The notes below the pieces were generated by a model that saw only the letters and a program-made list of their open reading frames with translations, ran no database searches and was not told the DNA's origin. Source: Ischnura elegans (Eukaryota > Arthropoda > Insecta > Odonata > Coenagrionidae). Taken from it: a stretch of DNA of 64,000 nt. A program made the translations under genes and the position numbers. Of the stretch, positions 11,081-22,994 are shown one piece after another; the first letter of the stretch is position 1; every line of letters begins with the position of its first letter. The stretch covers positions 83,737,992-83,801,991 of the forward strand of contig NC_060253.1 of the NCBI RefSeq assembly GCF_921293095.1, written 5' to 3'.

Positions 11081-11527
11081 CCTACTCCACTCCTCCCTCG
11101 CCTCCACGGGGGGTGGAGTCAGAAGGTGGAGGGGGTAATGAGGGGGAAGCACCCTCCCCTCCAGTCAGCACCCCTCCGTCGGATGGGGCCCCACTAGTTG
11201 CGCGCCGTGAGTCGCGCCGTCCGCATCTCGCGTGTTAGACAAGGAAGTCGTCTCGGCCCGCCCGACTTCCAATCCTCTCGCTGCCGCGATCTTCCTCCTG
11301 ATACTCCGCCGAGAAGGGGGCGGGGTCGTGCACCAGGGAGGCAGCCTTTCACTGCCTTCAGAGCTGGTACTCGTATCGTCCCAATATTAACTATTTTGAA
11401 GTACCATTCTTTAATTTCCATGATGGTGTCTTCATAATCTGCTCTATTACGATCTCGAGTTATGACCTGTCTAATTGTTTCGCTAATCGCTGTGTTCCGC
11501 CTTGACTTATTGCTATTTGCTGTGTTC
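11081..11527. other. GC-rich block, coding status unclear
   Basis: Rich in CTCC/GGAG and CG between 11080 and 11350. A 147-residue minus-strand frame (11637-11194) is Ser/Arg/Pro-rich and matches no family I know; a shorter plus frame overlaps it. Base composition alone can keep such frames open, so no CDS is called. Confidence 0.3.
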
Positions 11528-11950
11528 TTCGGAGACTTATCACCCGGAAAGATGCCAATGATTGGAGTGTGATTGAAGTTGTGTCGGTGTACCAGACTGG
11601 TCGCCATCGAAGAACTAGTGCTAGAACTAGCACTCATCGGCTATGAACCAGAAGGAATCGACCTAGTTTTATCGAACTACTCTTTTACTCGTGGGATTTG
11701 TTCGCAAGTTCGACTCCGATTTTTGGTAGCAATTGGATGTGTTCTTCAGAGACTCATTACCCGGAAAACTCCCGAGGATTGGCGTGATTGAAGCTGTGTC
11801 GGTGTATCAGACTGGTCGCCATAGTACCAGAATTAGAACTCTTCGGTTATAACCCCAAAGGAATCGAACCCTAGCTGTATCAACATAATCAATTGCTTGT
11901 GGGATTTGCGGAAAAAGTGCTCGCTCCCGATTTTTGGAAGAAGGTGGTTT
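11528..11950 (+). repeat. Two-copy tandem duplication, period about 216 bp
   Basis: Copy 1 starts near 11527 with CTTCGGAGACTTATCACCCG; copy 2 near 11743 with CTTCAGAGACTCATTACCCG. Both continue through a GTGTCGGTGTA..CAGACTGGTCGCCAT block and the words CGATTTTTGG. The copies are moderately diverged. Just beyond the array, near 12000, ATCCGAAGACTCATCCTACG weakly recalls the start of a third unit. Confidence 0.65.
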
Positions 11951-12412
11951 TACGGGAAGACATTGTGTGAATTTTTGTCGTGTTTAAGTAGTCATCACAT
12001 CCGAAGACTCATCCTACGCCCTCTCACACTCCATCAGTGTCCACGTAATCTGTGTCCCGTGCCCATTGTTTACCTCTGCATTTCATTATATTGATAATAC
12101 TTGAGTGCTCCCTGAGTCACACTTTCGCCACTCGTTCGAGTGGTAATTTATTCCTAGTGGTTTTGGAGCCGGCCGACTGACTGCTGCGGTCGGCCGCCGA
12201 ATGCGAGTCCGATCGCCGGGATTAGCTGAGGCGATCATCGCGGATTGAAAAAGTGAGTGCGGAATTCCGTGGAATTCCGACCTATTCCACTCTTGATTTT
12301 CCTGAAGCTTTCCAGTCTTCAAAGTTTGTTAACATTAATTTATCCCGTTAGAAAACATTAGATTAATATTTTGAATAATGTTATGAATGTTTTTATTATC
12401 GTTCGGTTGTAA
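11951..12412. other. No gene recognised; small GC hairpin
   Basis: Contains an 8-bp perfect stem CGGCCGAC/GTCGGCCG near 12170-12197. No other feature. Confidence 0.3.
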
Positions 12413-12638
12413 AGGCCGTTTTACATGAGGCGCGTCATTGCGCAGGTTAGCACTGAAAACGTTTTTGAAATTGCGAGAACGCGAGCTCGGAATTAGAGCA
12501 GGGGCTCTGTTGCCATCTCTCGCATCCATGCATTCTCGCATGTGTTTTAGCAATTATCCGGTTTACACGATGCAATTTTGACTGCGCCTTCGTGCTCACG
12601 TCAGATTGTTCAATTACGTGCCCCGTCTAAAACAGCCT
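12413..12638 (+). mobile_element. PIF/Harbinger-like MITE, copy 1
   Basis: 226 bp. The left tip AGGCCGTTTTACATGAGGC is preceded by TAA (12410-12412). The right tip, inverse of AGGCTGTTTTAGACGGGGC, ends at 12638 and is followed by GA rather than TAA. Same family as 22072-22305, where the 3-bp TAA duplication is intact. Confidence 0.75.
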
Positions 12639-12975
12639 GAAGAATTGGTGAGTGTCTGCGGACGATAAAAAAATAGTAAGGATAGAACGTGAAAAATGAC
12701 GAAAGCAACGATTTTCGGTGAGTTTGTTCACATTTTTGGTAGCATCATGAATATCACAGAGATAGATATCTGAACATTCCCGTTTAGACACCAGCTGTGT
12801 TACGTTGTTTTTTTCGTTAATTTTTCATAACACCACCAGTACGCTTTTACTACCATGAAGACGGGTAGGTGGTATTGCGATGGCCATGGTGTGCCATGGA
12901 TGGACAAGACGTCGCGTCAGTTAATGCCAAGGATTTAATATTTGATGCATTTTTTTCTAAGTCTGCACATATTTC
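12639..12975. other. No gene recognised
   Basis: Nothing supported. Confidence 0.3.
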
Positions 12976-13526
12976 CAGTGTTGGTAAAAAGACCGAGAAA
13001 AAGTGACTGGGCTCAATTACAGTTCCTTTGTAAAAAAAGTAATCAATTACAAGTACAAATTAGGCACTGATTTTAAAAAGTAATCAGTAAAATTACAATA
13101 ACTTCTTATAATATTACCCACTCTAAAGACCCCTGGAAAACGTCGAATGTTACAGAAAAATTTGTAGATTAATTTAGTCATAGAAATTGCTAAAGTTGCA
13201 ATTTCACTTGCGATACATACCTGCCATGATAACTGCTGCAACAACACGATAGGTATCTAATTTTGTACCCATCATAAGTAGGATAGAAGTAAGAGTAGCT
13301 GAACAAAAAAAATTATGGCACTCAGGGACTGGAATTATATGTGGCCCTAGGTAAATCAGTGAAATAATCGTCGATTACGAGCAAGTAGCGATGACATCGA
13401 AAGTAACGATTTCTCTTTCGCCGTAAGGAGTAAATCACAAATAAATATTATATTTCGCAAAAAGGAAGCGTAACTAGTAACTGCTAAAGTAATCGTTACA
13501 AGAAATCCGATTACTTCCCAACTCTG
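12976..13526. mobile_element. Probable hAT-like MITE (CAGTGTTGG ends)
   Basis: 551 bp. The left tip CAGTGTTGGTAAAAAG and the inverted right tip CAGAGTTGGGAAG match. The interior is rich in AAGTAATC / GATTAC words, as in known hAT MITEs of this type. The flanking 8-mers match only at 5 of 8, so the TSD is not convincing. Confidence 0.55.
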
Positions 13527-14063
13527 CGTGTTTAAATCTGGTTCTTTAGTGCACAGTGCATTCGTTGTATTCCACGTTTTACCCCAATTTCGGTGAAGTG
13601 TAAAATTTTCTTATTTTATGATATGTTGTCGAAGTCTATCTGGCATTACCCAATCCTATCTAAAGAGTTTGATATGAGGAAGTGACACAAGAACGCATCA
13701 CACCAGCTTAACCGGCCTTTTTTTTCGCGATGAATTACTCGTTCGAAACTTGCGTCAATGTCTAGAAATTTAAAGGGATAATTCTGTAAACCATTGTTAA
13801 AGTTTTCGCCTGAATCGCAAACTTGACAATTTTACTCCAGTATTTTATCAGATTTAGAGCATTTGAGATACCAGCAGATGTTGAAAATGGTCTACCACTA
13901 TATCAATTCTGGAAGAAGTGATGATAACGCAATATTCAAATGGCTAAATCGTCACGAAAAAAGGTAAAATGCGATCGGTCAAGAGGGATTATTGCGTCTG
14001 TGCAACAGATGCGCGGACTATCTGCAATATCGCAGCGACAGTGGATGCTAAACAGTATGCGTG
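13527..14063. other. No gene recognised
   Basis: Nothing supported. Confidence 0.3.
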
Positions 14064-14218
14064 CATAGGCGGATCTAGGGGGACATGGGGCACGTGCCCC
14101 CCCTCAGGCTCTTAGTAAATATGCAAGAATTTTAGTACGGTCCCATTATCATTGCGTTCGTTTTGTATTTCGAGGTATCCTTGTGCCCCCCCAGAAAGAA
14201 ATCCTGGATCCACCCCTG
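14064..14218. mobile_element. 155-bp hAT-type MITE
   Basis: The left tip CATAGGCGGATCTAG and the inverted right tip CAGGGGTGGATCCAG match. The perfect 8-bp TSD TATGCGTG sits at 14056-14063 and 14219-14226. No coding capacity. Confidence 0.85.
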
Positions 14219-15160
14219 TATGCGTGCATCTGACGGTAGCCCTTGTTTGAATGCATTCTGGTAATATTTAAACATGAAATCCTCATGTAAAGCTCTATAA
14301 TCCTCATGTAAAGCCAAAGACGCGCCTCATGCTGATAGATAATCATTAAAATAAAAAATCTAAGAATATTAATCCATTTTTCCATAATATAACGGCGAGA
14401 GTATGCTTCTTTTTGTCATTCAAGAATCAAAGGAAAAGTTATCATTCCAATTAAAGAAAGTTTCAAAAGATTTTCATCCATTTTACTACTTCATTTTTCA
14501 TTTCTTTGTAATATGAACGCTCGGTATCGTATGGATAGGTACGGGTAAAAATGCACCTAAAATTTAAGCCTCCCTTCGAACTGCTATGCTCACGTTTTGC
14601 CCGTCCAAGACGAGGAAATTTACGACCGGCCCCGCTGTCCGCCGGAGTATAACAGCCCTTGTAAAGTGGCGACTTGAAGCTCGCTTGCTTTCCACAGCTG
14701 CGCTGGCGAAATCCAATGCCCACTGGTACTGCTCCTTGACTCTAGAGTCAACTGACTTGAGAGTCTCGCTGTAGGTGTTCCTACTCGACCACTCGCTGGT
14801 CTAGTATCCGTTGCAAAATTCGGCCACCCGAAGGCGAGTATTACAAAATATACTTCGTTGATAAGTGTCTTGGAGTGTAGGCCGTGAAGCCTTTTAAATG
14901 CAAATTTTATCAAAATTTTGGTGTATATGTATATATATTTATGTGGCTTGGAGTTAAAAGGGCCAATGTAAAAAAATTCACTTTTGTCAGCATACATCCA
15001 TAGCACTTCATATATTGGGAGCTACGTAATATAAAAAGGGCCTTCTTTTTCTTCGAAAAATTGGGAAAACAATATAGCGGGTTTCGGGCCATTCGATGTA
15101 ATGAGGTTGGATTTTCTATTTTAACTTCAGACTGCTCTCCCGAGAAGTAAGCGATTTTGA
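14219..15160. other. No gene recognised
   Basis: Open frames on both strands between 14463 and 15006 have no recognisable motif. A short stretch near 14940-14976 (GTGGCTTGGAGTTAAAAGGG) echoes the inverted-repeat arms that follow. Confidence 0.3.
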
Positions 15161-16020
15161 CATTGGCCCTTTTAGCACCAAGCCACATATTTATACCAAG
15201 CCACACATCTTTATCAAGGCTATGCATACATATGAATGCATGAATTTGATACATGAAGGCATAAAATGTTATAAAAATTGTTTTTTACAATTATAAAATA
15301 AAAGAAGAGATATTTTAGATGCAAATTAATTAAAAAGAAGGTACTAGAATTTTGAAATAATTTTTTTTTGCATTGCATTGGATTTGTTTATCGATGGAAA
15401 ATAACCTTATCAAGTTCACATTTATCTATCAATTTTGATTTATTAAATAGTTATAAATGTAGCTTAAGTTTTCGATGTCTGATCTTTGAATACATATGTT
15501 TTTTTTTGGAATAATGTATGATATCTTTAAATAATCTTTTTTAAAAATTTATTTCAGAATTTAAAATTTTGGAATTACGTAAGTCAAAAGTCCAAACTAT
15601 AGTATAAACAATGGCGATACTTCTATGAGTGAAATTACTAAAGTTTTTGTAGAGATAGCATGACCTCTTTTGCACAGGATCCACTAGGAATGCTTTCATC
15701 TGTGTAACACAAATATAAATTACCGATGTACTTCTACTGGTACCTTTAGATGTTATGCTGAGAACAAAAAACTATTATAAGGTGTGTCATTACTGCAGTT
15801 CCAATCAAGGGTGGATCCAGGATTTTTTCTGAGGGGAATTATTTCAAAATTCTAGTACCTTCTTTTTAATTAATTTGCAACTAAAATATTTCTTCATTTA
15901 TTTTATTATAGTAAAAAACAATTTTTATAACCTTTTATACCTTCATGTATCAAATCCATGCATTCATATTTATACATAGCCTTGATAAAGATATGTGGCT
16001 TGGTGCTAAAAGGGCCAATG
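15161..16020. repeat. Large inverted repeat overlapping a hAT-type MITE
   Basis: Left arm 15161-15360, right arm 15839-16020, inverted, with a spacer of about 480 bp. The left arm has a short internal duplication of ACCAAGCCACA. The right arm lies inside the MITE at 15806-16264, so the left arm is probably the remnant of an oppositely oriented relative. Confidence 0.75.
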
Positions 16021-16264
16021 TTGAAATGGCTCAAGGGTCTGACAGGCAAACGTTTTTCTCATATTTGAGTTTAAAGACAACATACAACAATTACTTTACA
16101 AAATATTCTCTTTATTTTAACGTAAAAGTTATTAATATGATATTAAATGATTGAGGCTTCGTAATACACAAAACAAACGTAATTAAAAATCTTGTCTATT
16201 TTTTAAGTGTCTGGATGGGGGGAGGGGGGCACGAGCCACCATGCCCTTCATAAATCCGTCTACG
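15806..16264 (+). mobile_element. hAT-type MITE (CAAGGGTGGATCC family)
   Basis: 459 bp, starting CAAGGGTGGATCCAGGATTT and ending CCGTCTACG. Flanking 8-mers GTTCCAAT (15798-15805) and ATTCCAAT (16265-16272) match 7 of 8. Shares its right half with 5277-5654 and 28195-28433. Confidence 0.8.
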
Positions 16265-16690
16265 ATTCCAATAATATTAAAATTCTGACCCCTCACTTTA
16301 TTACTCAGCGAATTATTTTCTGATGATTGTTGCAAACGCTTTGTTAATGCTGTAATGAAGTCATAATGCGCCCTTAGAAGGATAAACACGCTGCAGTAGT
16401 CGTGATTTATTGGAGAAAGTATTATTAGAGTGAAAAATTCATTGACTCCAAATGATTTGAATGTACGTTCCACGAATATAATAAAAGAGGAATCTGAAGT
16501 CGGCTTTTGGAAGTGTTATCACCTAACGCACATTGAAATAGGTTTATAAAAGTCACCACTCGTATCGCTGACGGGCAAATCGATACAAAATTTGAGGAAA
16601 AGTAATCTGTAATCAGGGCTAATAACTGAAATATGTATTCCTGATTATCTTATCTATCAATTCATAAATTTTCAATGCTCTTCCTGACAA
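16265..16690. other. No gene recognised
   Basis: Minus frame 16473-16183 partly overlaps the MITE; no motif. Confidence 0.3.
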
Positions 16691-16692
16691 TA

Positions 16693-17342
16693 GATTGGTT
16701 TCCTATTTTTTATTGCCTAAATCGAAAGATTGTTACTCATGGAGTTCGTATTTCACGCTTTTACATTTTTAAATGACAATATCAATTTTTCGCGATGAAT
16801 GAATGTGAAATGAAAAGTGAAAATTTTCAAGCGCGCGAAAACACGACGGCTAAGTATGAATGCTGGGAAAAGCCCGTGTGACGTCATTCTGGTTCCCGCT
16901 CCGCCGTGTGAGGTGACCTTGGGCCGCTACGATGCAGGTTGCTAGCCGGTAGCCGAGTACCCAGCTAGCAGGTAGCGCTTGGCTTAAATAAGGATAATTA
17001 ATGCCCTATCAAACGAAGGAAACTTTCCGACCTTAGGCAATTTTAATAAGTGGTTATTCAGAGATGTATCCCTGAGCTCTGTGCCACATGCATGCGTTGG
17101 TAATCTCAGACGATGTAAAACTCCTATCTACTCGTATAAAAACTGGGTCCCTGTGAAGTCACGTGGAGTGGCAGCGCATGGGCGCCAATCTGACCTTTTT
17201 CAAATGCAGTTAAAATTAACTATTGTCATTCGTCTAAACTGGGATTTCTAAAACAAAATAATTTGAATATTATGAATACACTAATGGTGGGTAACGAATT
17301 GCAATCAATGCCTTTCGTTTTCTTTGGTGAAGGAAACTAACC
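16693..17342 (+). mobile_element. TA-flanked MITE, GGGTGGTTTCC family, copy E
   Basis: 650 bp, flanked by TA (16691-16692, 17343-17344). The tips have drifted (GATTGGTTTCC and GGAAACTAACC). Full-length relative of 18844-19489 and others. Confidence 0.85.
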
Positions 17343-17344
17343 TA

Positions 17345-18683
17345 TTGTAAATGCTTTGATGCAAAATATTGGAAAAGTGAGTCACCGCTCTCACTGCCAC
17401 GCTACGGACGTTTTTGAAAACCGATTAAAAAGCGACCGAAATGGCAACAGAAATAACCCTCTATGCATTAGAATGGTTACCTCCCCTATGCAGTCACCTT
17501 GCACCCGATTTGAAGACTAATTGATTTATAAAAGTACGCTCATTTGATTTTACTGCAAAGTAATCGTGTCAAAGCTATTTTATTTATGCATTGACTGATT
17601 GCATGCAACTTTTTTTTTCAATAAATATTTCACTATGCGCTCGGAATTTAGCGCATTTTTTCTGGTTTCCACGGGGATGTTTCGCGTTAACGGCTCAATA
17701 AAAATAAAATGGATCGAGATATCAAAGGTTTCTTCTCACATTTTGTAGGTTTCACAATTGTATTTTTTTTATGTTTGATGAGATTACGCTCATTCATTTT
17801 TATTTGTGATGGGTCCGTCATAAGCGACCGAAATGCGCGATTGCGTGGTATGCATTTTCGTGAAAGTTCGTATTCATAGGTTTATCATGAATAAACTATT
17901 GCATACGGATATTCTTCATTCTATTGTCGTAAATGTTAAGCAATGATTTCCGATGGAATGGATGTCATCGTAAGTACTCTTTTGAACAAATATTATGACA
18001 CTACTAGGTAACCCGTGAGAAAATTTCGCACTTTGACGCTATCAGGGATAAGTATGTTAAGGAAACGGTGTAATTGGGTTTCAAATAGTGAAGAAAGTGT
18101 ATCATAAATTACTTTGTAAAGGCAAGTTTGGTACCAGTTAGAACAATCATGACATCTGTCACTGAATAATGGCACGCACTCAACAAAACTTCTTTACAGA
18201 CAATATTGGAAGTAACAATGCTGTCGTCTATAAATTTTTGGTTACGAATTTCATCATCAACAGTTTTGAAATATTTATATGGAGTTGAGAATAGATGTAA
18301 ATTGTGTTTGGAGTCGATATACCTCGAGCGAGTAATCGATACGGACAAATCGAAACTTTACAGACAAATTAATGGATAAATGGTGAAATTTGAGATTGAG
18401 ATTGTATTTTTCGTTAGGAGCTGGTGATTTTAACGTTTAAAAGGATACTTAATTTATATTTAGGTATTATATACGGAATGACTGAAAAATAGCTTTCTGT
18501 AATAATATATGTTTGATTTTTTTGTCCTTTCGCGATCGAAGCGGTTCGTCGATCATTCACCACCGATGTCGGCTGTCAGTCAATCGTCATCAAAATCAAA
18601 GTCGGTCGTTCGTGAACGAGAAAAGGTTTCCACGTCGGTCGCGAATACAATTCTCCGTCAAATGCTTACGCATTAACTACTGA
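17345..18683. other. No gene recognised
   Basis: AT-rich. Frames of 60-79 aa on the minus strand near 17993-18348 have no family resemblance. Confidence 0.3.
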
Positions 18684-19912
18684 AATTTTAATTAGTGGAA
18701 GTGAAGCATTGAACTATAGAGAAAGATGACGGTCCAAAAGCCCCGATAGTTTTGTCGGGTGCAGAATCCGAAAATAGAGAATTTTCGGGTTTAACGCCTC
18801 TGCCAGTCGTAAGTACTCAAATAATGGCATTCTGTGACTAATAGGGTGGTTTCCTATTATTTTTTTATTGCCTAAATCGAATGATTATTACTCCTGAAGT
18901 ACGTATTTCACGCTTTTAGGTTTTTAAATGACGATATATATTTTTCGCGATTAAATGAAAAGTGAAAAATTTCGAGAGCGCGAAAGTATGAATGCAGGGA
19001 AAACTCCGTGTGACGTCGTTCTGGTTCCCGCTGCTGCAAGTGAGGTGACCTTGGGGCGAGGCTCTGAGCGCTGATACGACGCAGGATGCTAACAGGTAGC
19101 AGCGTACCATGCTAGCTGGTAGCGTTTGGCTCAATTAAGGATTATTAATGCCTTATCAAACGAAGAAAACTTTCCGACCTTAGCCAGTTTTAATAAGTGA
19201 TTATTAAGACATGTTTCCCTGAGCTCTGTGCCTCATGCATGCATTGGTAATCTCAGACGATGTAAAGATCCTATCCACTCGTATAGAAACTAGGTCCCTG
19301 TGACGTCACGTGGAATGGCATCGCATGGGCACCAATCTGGCCTTTTTCAAATGAGGATAAAATTTATCCTTGCCATTCGTCTAAACCGGTATTTCTAAAA
19401 CTAAATAATTTGTATATTATGAATACACTAATGGTGGGTAACGAATCGCAATCAATGCCTTTCGTTTTCTTTGATGCAGGAAACTACCCTATTGTGGAGT
19501 TCCATTAAGAAGCATCGCAGGAACAGTTTTATTTGGATAATAATAATCTACTTCAATCATTGTATCCTCTCGGGATTTAGGTATACCAATGGCGTATAGG
19601 ACTTCAATTGGCATATGGTCATTATTTGGTGCCGCAATGGTCATGAGCGTAATTGATGGTGACCGAGATCGGTCGTAACTGGCATGAATAGTGACTCACA
19701 ATCGGCTATTATACGTTTGAATCAATCAGACGAATGGTAAACGGTGATCCATATCCATGAAACGACCCACTTGGCCCTTCACTAATCGCAGTAATGGATA
19801 GAAATATAAAAAAGTAATTATTTATATAAAGTAATAAATCGCGCACCCGACGAAATCGCCGAGCCGATTGGACCGTCATCTTGATTTTATCGTTGCACTT
19901 CCACTAATTAAT
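18684..19912. repeat. Inverted repeat enclosing a TA MITE
   Basis: Arms 18684-18762 and 19843-19912 share AATTAGTGGAAGTG, GATGACGGTCCAA and GTCGGGTGC in opposite orientation. The MITE 18844-19489 lies in the loop. Confidence 0.7.
18844..19489 (+). mobile_element. TA-flanked MITE, GGGTGGTTTCC family, copy D
   Basis: 646 bp with tips GGGTGGTTTCC and GGAAACTACCC, TA at 18842-18843 and 19490-19491. The interior includes CACGTGGAATGGCATCGCAT and ATGGTGGGTAACGAATCGCA, shared by all copies. Confidence 0.88.
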
Positions 19913-20609
19913 ATTTTTGGAATCTATTATTAAGTCGATATCATTTAGAGTGCGATCACGGCGTTGGATCATTTGTTCGTTAAAAAAATCAGGCAATCGG
20001 TGATGATCTTACATGCCGGTTAGATAAAGTGTGGTGATATACCGGAAGGACCTCTTAGGACACAAATGCGGTTGCTTTTGTTTAAATCAGGAGATTGTAT
20101 CAACATTGATAAGTCAAAAAGTACTACTCGCACATCCCTATTGCCAACTAGATGTTTTTTGTCACCCCGGTGAAATGATAGCCTTATGAGCCGTTAAAAA
20201 GCCTTTTGAATGCATATGTTAGCTTCCAAGGTCATCCAAAAAAGTAGAATCTTAGTTCTGGTGTGCAAACAAGTCATGAATTCAGTCAAGTTTGAATGAC
20301 CAAATGATTTATGGAGCAATAACAATTATTGAGGGTTACGAGCGCTGTGAACTGCCTTGCGCCGGCTGGCCGTGGAGAGCAAAGGAAAGGGGGAGGGAGT
20401 GGGTTGCCCAGTCATGAGGTTCGTTCGACCAGGCCACGAGAATACGTCCACTGCAAGAATCCATGTATGCGAGAAAATACACTTCGCTTGTTGTAATACA
20501 CACTGAGGTGAAAGGTTGTTGTACTTACAAAATCGTTAAATCCAAACGAATATTTTAAAATTTTTCTTACCAAATTCTCGCTTTAAGGCTTGGAAATCAT
20601 TCGTCGTAA
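19913..20609. other. No gene recognised
   Basis: Nothing supported. Confidence 0.3.
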
Positions 20610-20775
20610 AACCTGAATCACACGAGCATTTTTTTTTTTCGTCCATCAAAGTGATAGCTCCGGCGATAGATTTTCAGGGACCAAAGAAATGATCGCTCGA
20701 CTTATCATTCTCTGAATCAAGTGGTCATTTCCACCGTCCTTTCTTCCATCTCTTATTCCGTCACTTTCATTATGT

Positions 20776-20875
20776 ATACAACTGTTGATGGAGACTTTCG
20801 CGGGGTGGTGCAGCATGCGTAGCAAGGTTTTCGGGTTGACCTCCGCGTCGTTTCATCTTCATGACGACAGTTATT
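20776..20875 (-). mobile_element. Penelope-like element terminal scrap
   Basis: Matches the right end of the element at 43609-44377 in opposite orientation, including GGAGACTTTCGCGGGGTGG and GTTGACCTCCGCGTCG. Sits inside the MITE between CAACTG and a TTATTCAA block. Confidence 0.7.
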
Positions 20876-20996
20876 CAATTAAATACCAGGCAAGGCGTTA
20901 CAATCGCGGCTGTGCGTTCTGATTGTGCGAAGGAGCGTGCCAGCGATGGTTTCAGCGACCGAAAAAGGGACTTGCCAGGTGATGGAAAAAAAGGAG

Positions 20997-21715
20997 AAAT
21001 GGAATGACATCAGATGCTAAGTCTGAATTCCAGTCTATTCTTTAACTGCTCCCCTCTCCTCGAGGGTGGGTAGAGTATAATATTTAATTATAGTAATACA
21101 TATTTGGGGGTTCATGTCTTTCTAATCTTAGTCCCCCTTTCTTTCAAAAATAAAAGTTTCTTATTTAAATTAATTAATTCAGTTATAATCGGATTTTCAA
21201 AAACAAAATAATATGATAAATCTCTTCTGCAAGGTATGCTACGTCGCGTCGTGGCCTTTTGACTCTTTCTTTTATTCCTTTCTCTTCGGGGTTCCAGTCG
21301 ACCTGTCAATCAGGAAGCTGCAAGGAAAATTACAAGATTCTTTTTCTTTTCTCTTACTCTCCTCTTTCTTTCTCCGGAGTATTTTCTTCCTTCTTCGTCG
21401 GATTATCTTCTTTCTACTATCTTCTCACTTCAGGATTTTCTGAATAATATTTATTCAGGAGTCTGCGTGGGGAATGAGTGTAATATTTGTGGTGAGAATG
21501 GACCCAAAATTTCTATCCATTTCCCCCGCATGGTGCAAAATTATGTATCTTATTGTTTCAAACTTAATACAATCCACAATTCTATGTGAGATCGAGTCTT
21601 CTTCCTCGCATTCTGGGCAGTTTCCATCTTCCCTCTTCTCAATTCTCTTCTCGTATGCTTTGAAATTTCCATGTCCACTAAGGATTTGAGTAATTTTTGA
21701 TGATGGGTTATGGAA
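20997..21715 (-). pseudogene. I/R1/Jockey-like LINE 3' scrap with CCHC-type region
   Basis: The minus strand near 21690-21480 reads GHGNFKAYEKRIEKRED, then NCPECEEEDSISHRIVDC, then FETIR. This is the GHG..C-X2-C..H..C zinc-knuckle-like segment after RNase H in R1/I/Jockey-like ORF2 proteins. The rest toward 20997 is a basic, low-similarity tail. It interrupts a MITE, so it inserted after that element. Confidence 0.75.
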
Positions 21716-21852
21716 TAAGGGATGGGATTCTAATCCCTCAAGCCATCGCGGAAAGTGATCGTGTGAAACTGTAATTTTTCTCCGAAATTATTGGAGCGAT
21801 CGACGAAACTGTCCATCGAAAGGGATGGGAAAAATGGTCGTTTGATTCAAGC

Positions 21853-22071
21853 GGAAGGAGTAGTTTCTGAGAGGCAATCGGAGGAATATTTTGTGTTCAG
21901 GAAAACCTCCACCCTTGGAAATGCTTTTTTATTTAATCGGGAAAGCTTGTAAATACTGCAACTGTCAAAGTGATTGGCCTTAATATACTGATGCACTCTT
22001 CAGTGAAGTTGCCATCACTTCAGCGAGACTGCATTTTCAGTGGCATCGACGGGGAGTGGAGCCCTATCTAA
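21853..22071. other. No feature recognised
   Basis: Short unique flank. Confidence 0.3.
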
Positions 22072-22305
22072 AGGCCGTTTTACACGGGGCACGGAATTGC
22101 GCAGGTTAGAGCTGCATTAATTTCTAAAATGGCGTAGGATTGCGCGAATGCATGAACGAAATTAGAACAGGGGCTATTTTTCCGTCTCGCATCCACGCAT
22201 TCTCGCATGTGTTCTAGCAATTCACCGCTTTACACGACGCAATTTTGATTGCGCCTCCGCACGTAAGTCAGATTGCGCAATTCCGTGTACCGTGTAAAAC
22301 GGCCT
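22072..22305 (+). mobile_element. PIF/Harbinger-like MITE, copy 2 (best preserved)
   Basis: 234 bp. The left tip AGGCCGTTTTACACGGGGCA and the inverted right tip AGGCCGTTTTACACGGTACA form TIRs about 35 bp long. A perfect TAA TSD (22069-22071, 22306-22308) fits the TWA target of PIF/Harbinger. Confidence 0.85.
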
Positions 22306-22308
22306 TAA

Positions 22309-22789
22309 GACGTCGGCAACTATCCTGTTTTACCGCCGTGGCATTGGAACACGGCTTCGCGACCCCGTCTCCTAGAAGTAATTTGGGATTTTCTGAGATA
22401 GAAAAATCTATGCATCTAAAAATGGAATTATCTATATCCGAAATTCATGGACACCACTCCATTTATCAACGTGAAAGTTGGCACATGTACGAATTTTTTT
22501 CCAGGAGATGGTTTATTTGCAATCTTAGCAGTATTAGTTAGCATCGCCTTAAAAGTATCACAATTCCTGTAATTCTTTATTCGTAATCTTGGAGATTATC
22601 ATAGTAACGTAGCGTGGACAATATGTGGTAGGTAAAAAACTAGAACGCGCCCCAATAAACTGCGGTTTCGGATATACCGCGGGATTAACCTTGTCCCCTG
22701 ATGTTATAGCACTGCATCAAACGAGTGACTTTTTACGCAGTCACGCGCACAAAGCTGCAAGGTTCGCCATGAAAAAATATTTGGGATTC
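22309..22789. other. No gene recognised
   Basis: Short frames only. Confidence 0.3.
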
Positions 22790-22880
22790 GAACCTTGGGA
22801 ACCTGGACTAAGCCGGGATTCGAACCTGGATGACCCGATGGCCGGTCAGGCGTGCTAGCCAATCTGGTGAAAACCATCCG
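22790..22880 (-). mobile_element. tRNA-derived SINE head or tRNA pseudogene
   Basis: The minus strand reads an A-box-like TGGCTAGCACGCC (about 22863-22851) and a perfect B box GGTTCGAATCCC (about 22823-22812), at tRNA-like spacing, followed by a second GGTTCGAATCCC. The 5' acceptor strand is not complemented, so it is not a functional tRNA. A downstream block near 23070-23135 is shared with 34945-35065. Confidence 0.55.
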
Positions 22881-22994
22881 AAAGTTCGGGTTGGTGGTGC
22901 AGTACTTGATCCGCGCGCCGAACTTGACATCAGGAGATTCGGGTTCGAATGGCTGAGCCTAATATTTTTCCATGTGAATTTCAACATTGGTGTA

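Larger units (their letters stand above)
20610..21852 (-). mobile_element. MITE (AGCCTGAATCACACGATC family), interrupted twice
   Basis: The left tip near 20610 (AACCTGAATCACACGAGC) and the right end near 21836-21852 (TGGTCGTTTGATTCAAG) match the inverted ends of 4514-4901. Internal homology continues across two gaps: about 20776-20875 holds a PLE scrap, and about 20997-21715 holds a LINE scrap. Removing both leaves roughly the family length. Confidence 0.7.

Noticed and set aside
11194-11637. 147-codon Ser/Arg-rich minus frame
   Set aside because: GC-rich composition can keep it open; an overlapping plus frame exists; no domain, and part lies over a tandem repeat.
22790-22880. Functional tRNA on the minus strand
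   Set aside because: B box is good but acceptor and anticodon stems do not pair; called a SINE head or pseudogene.
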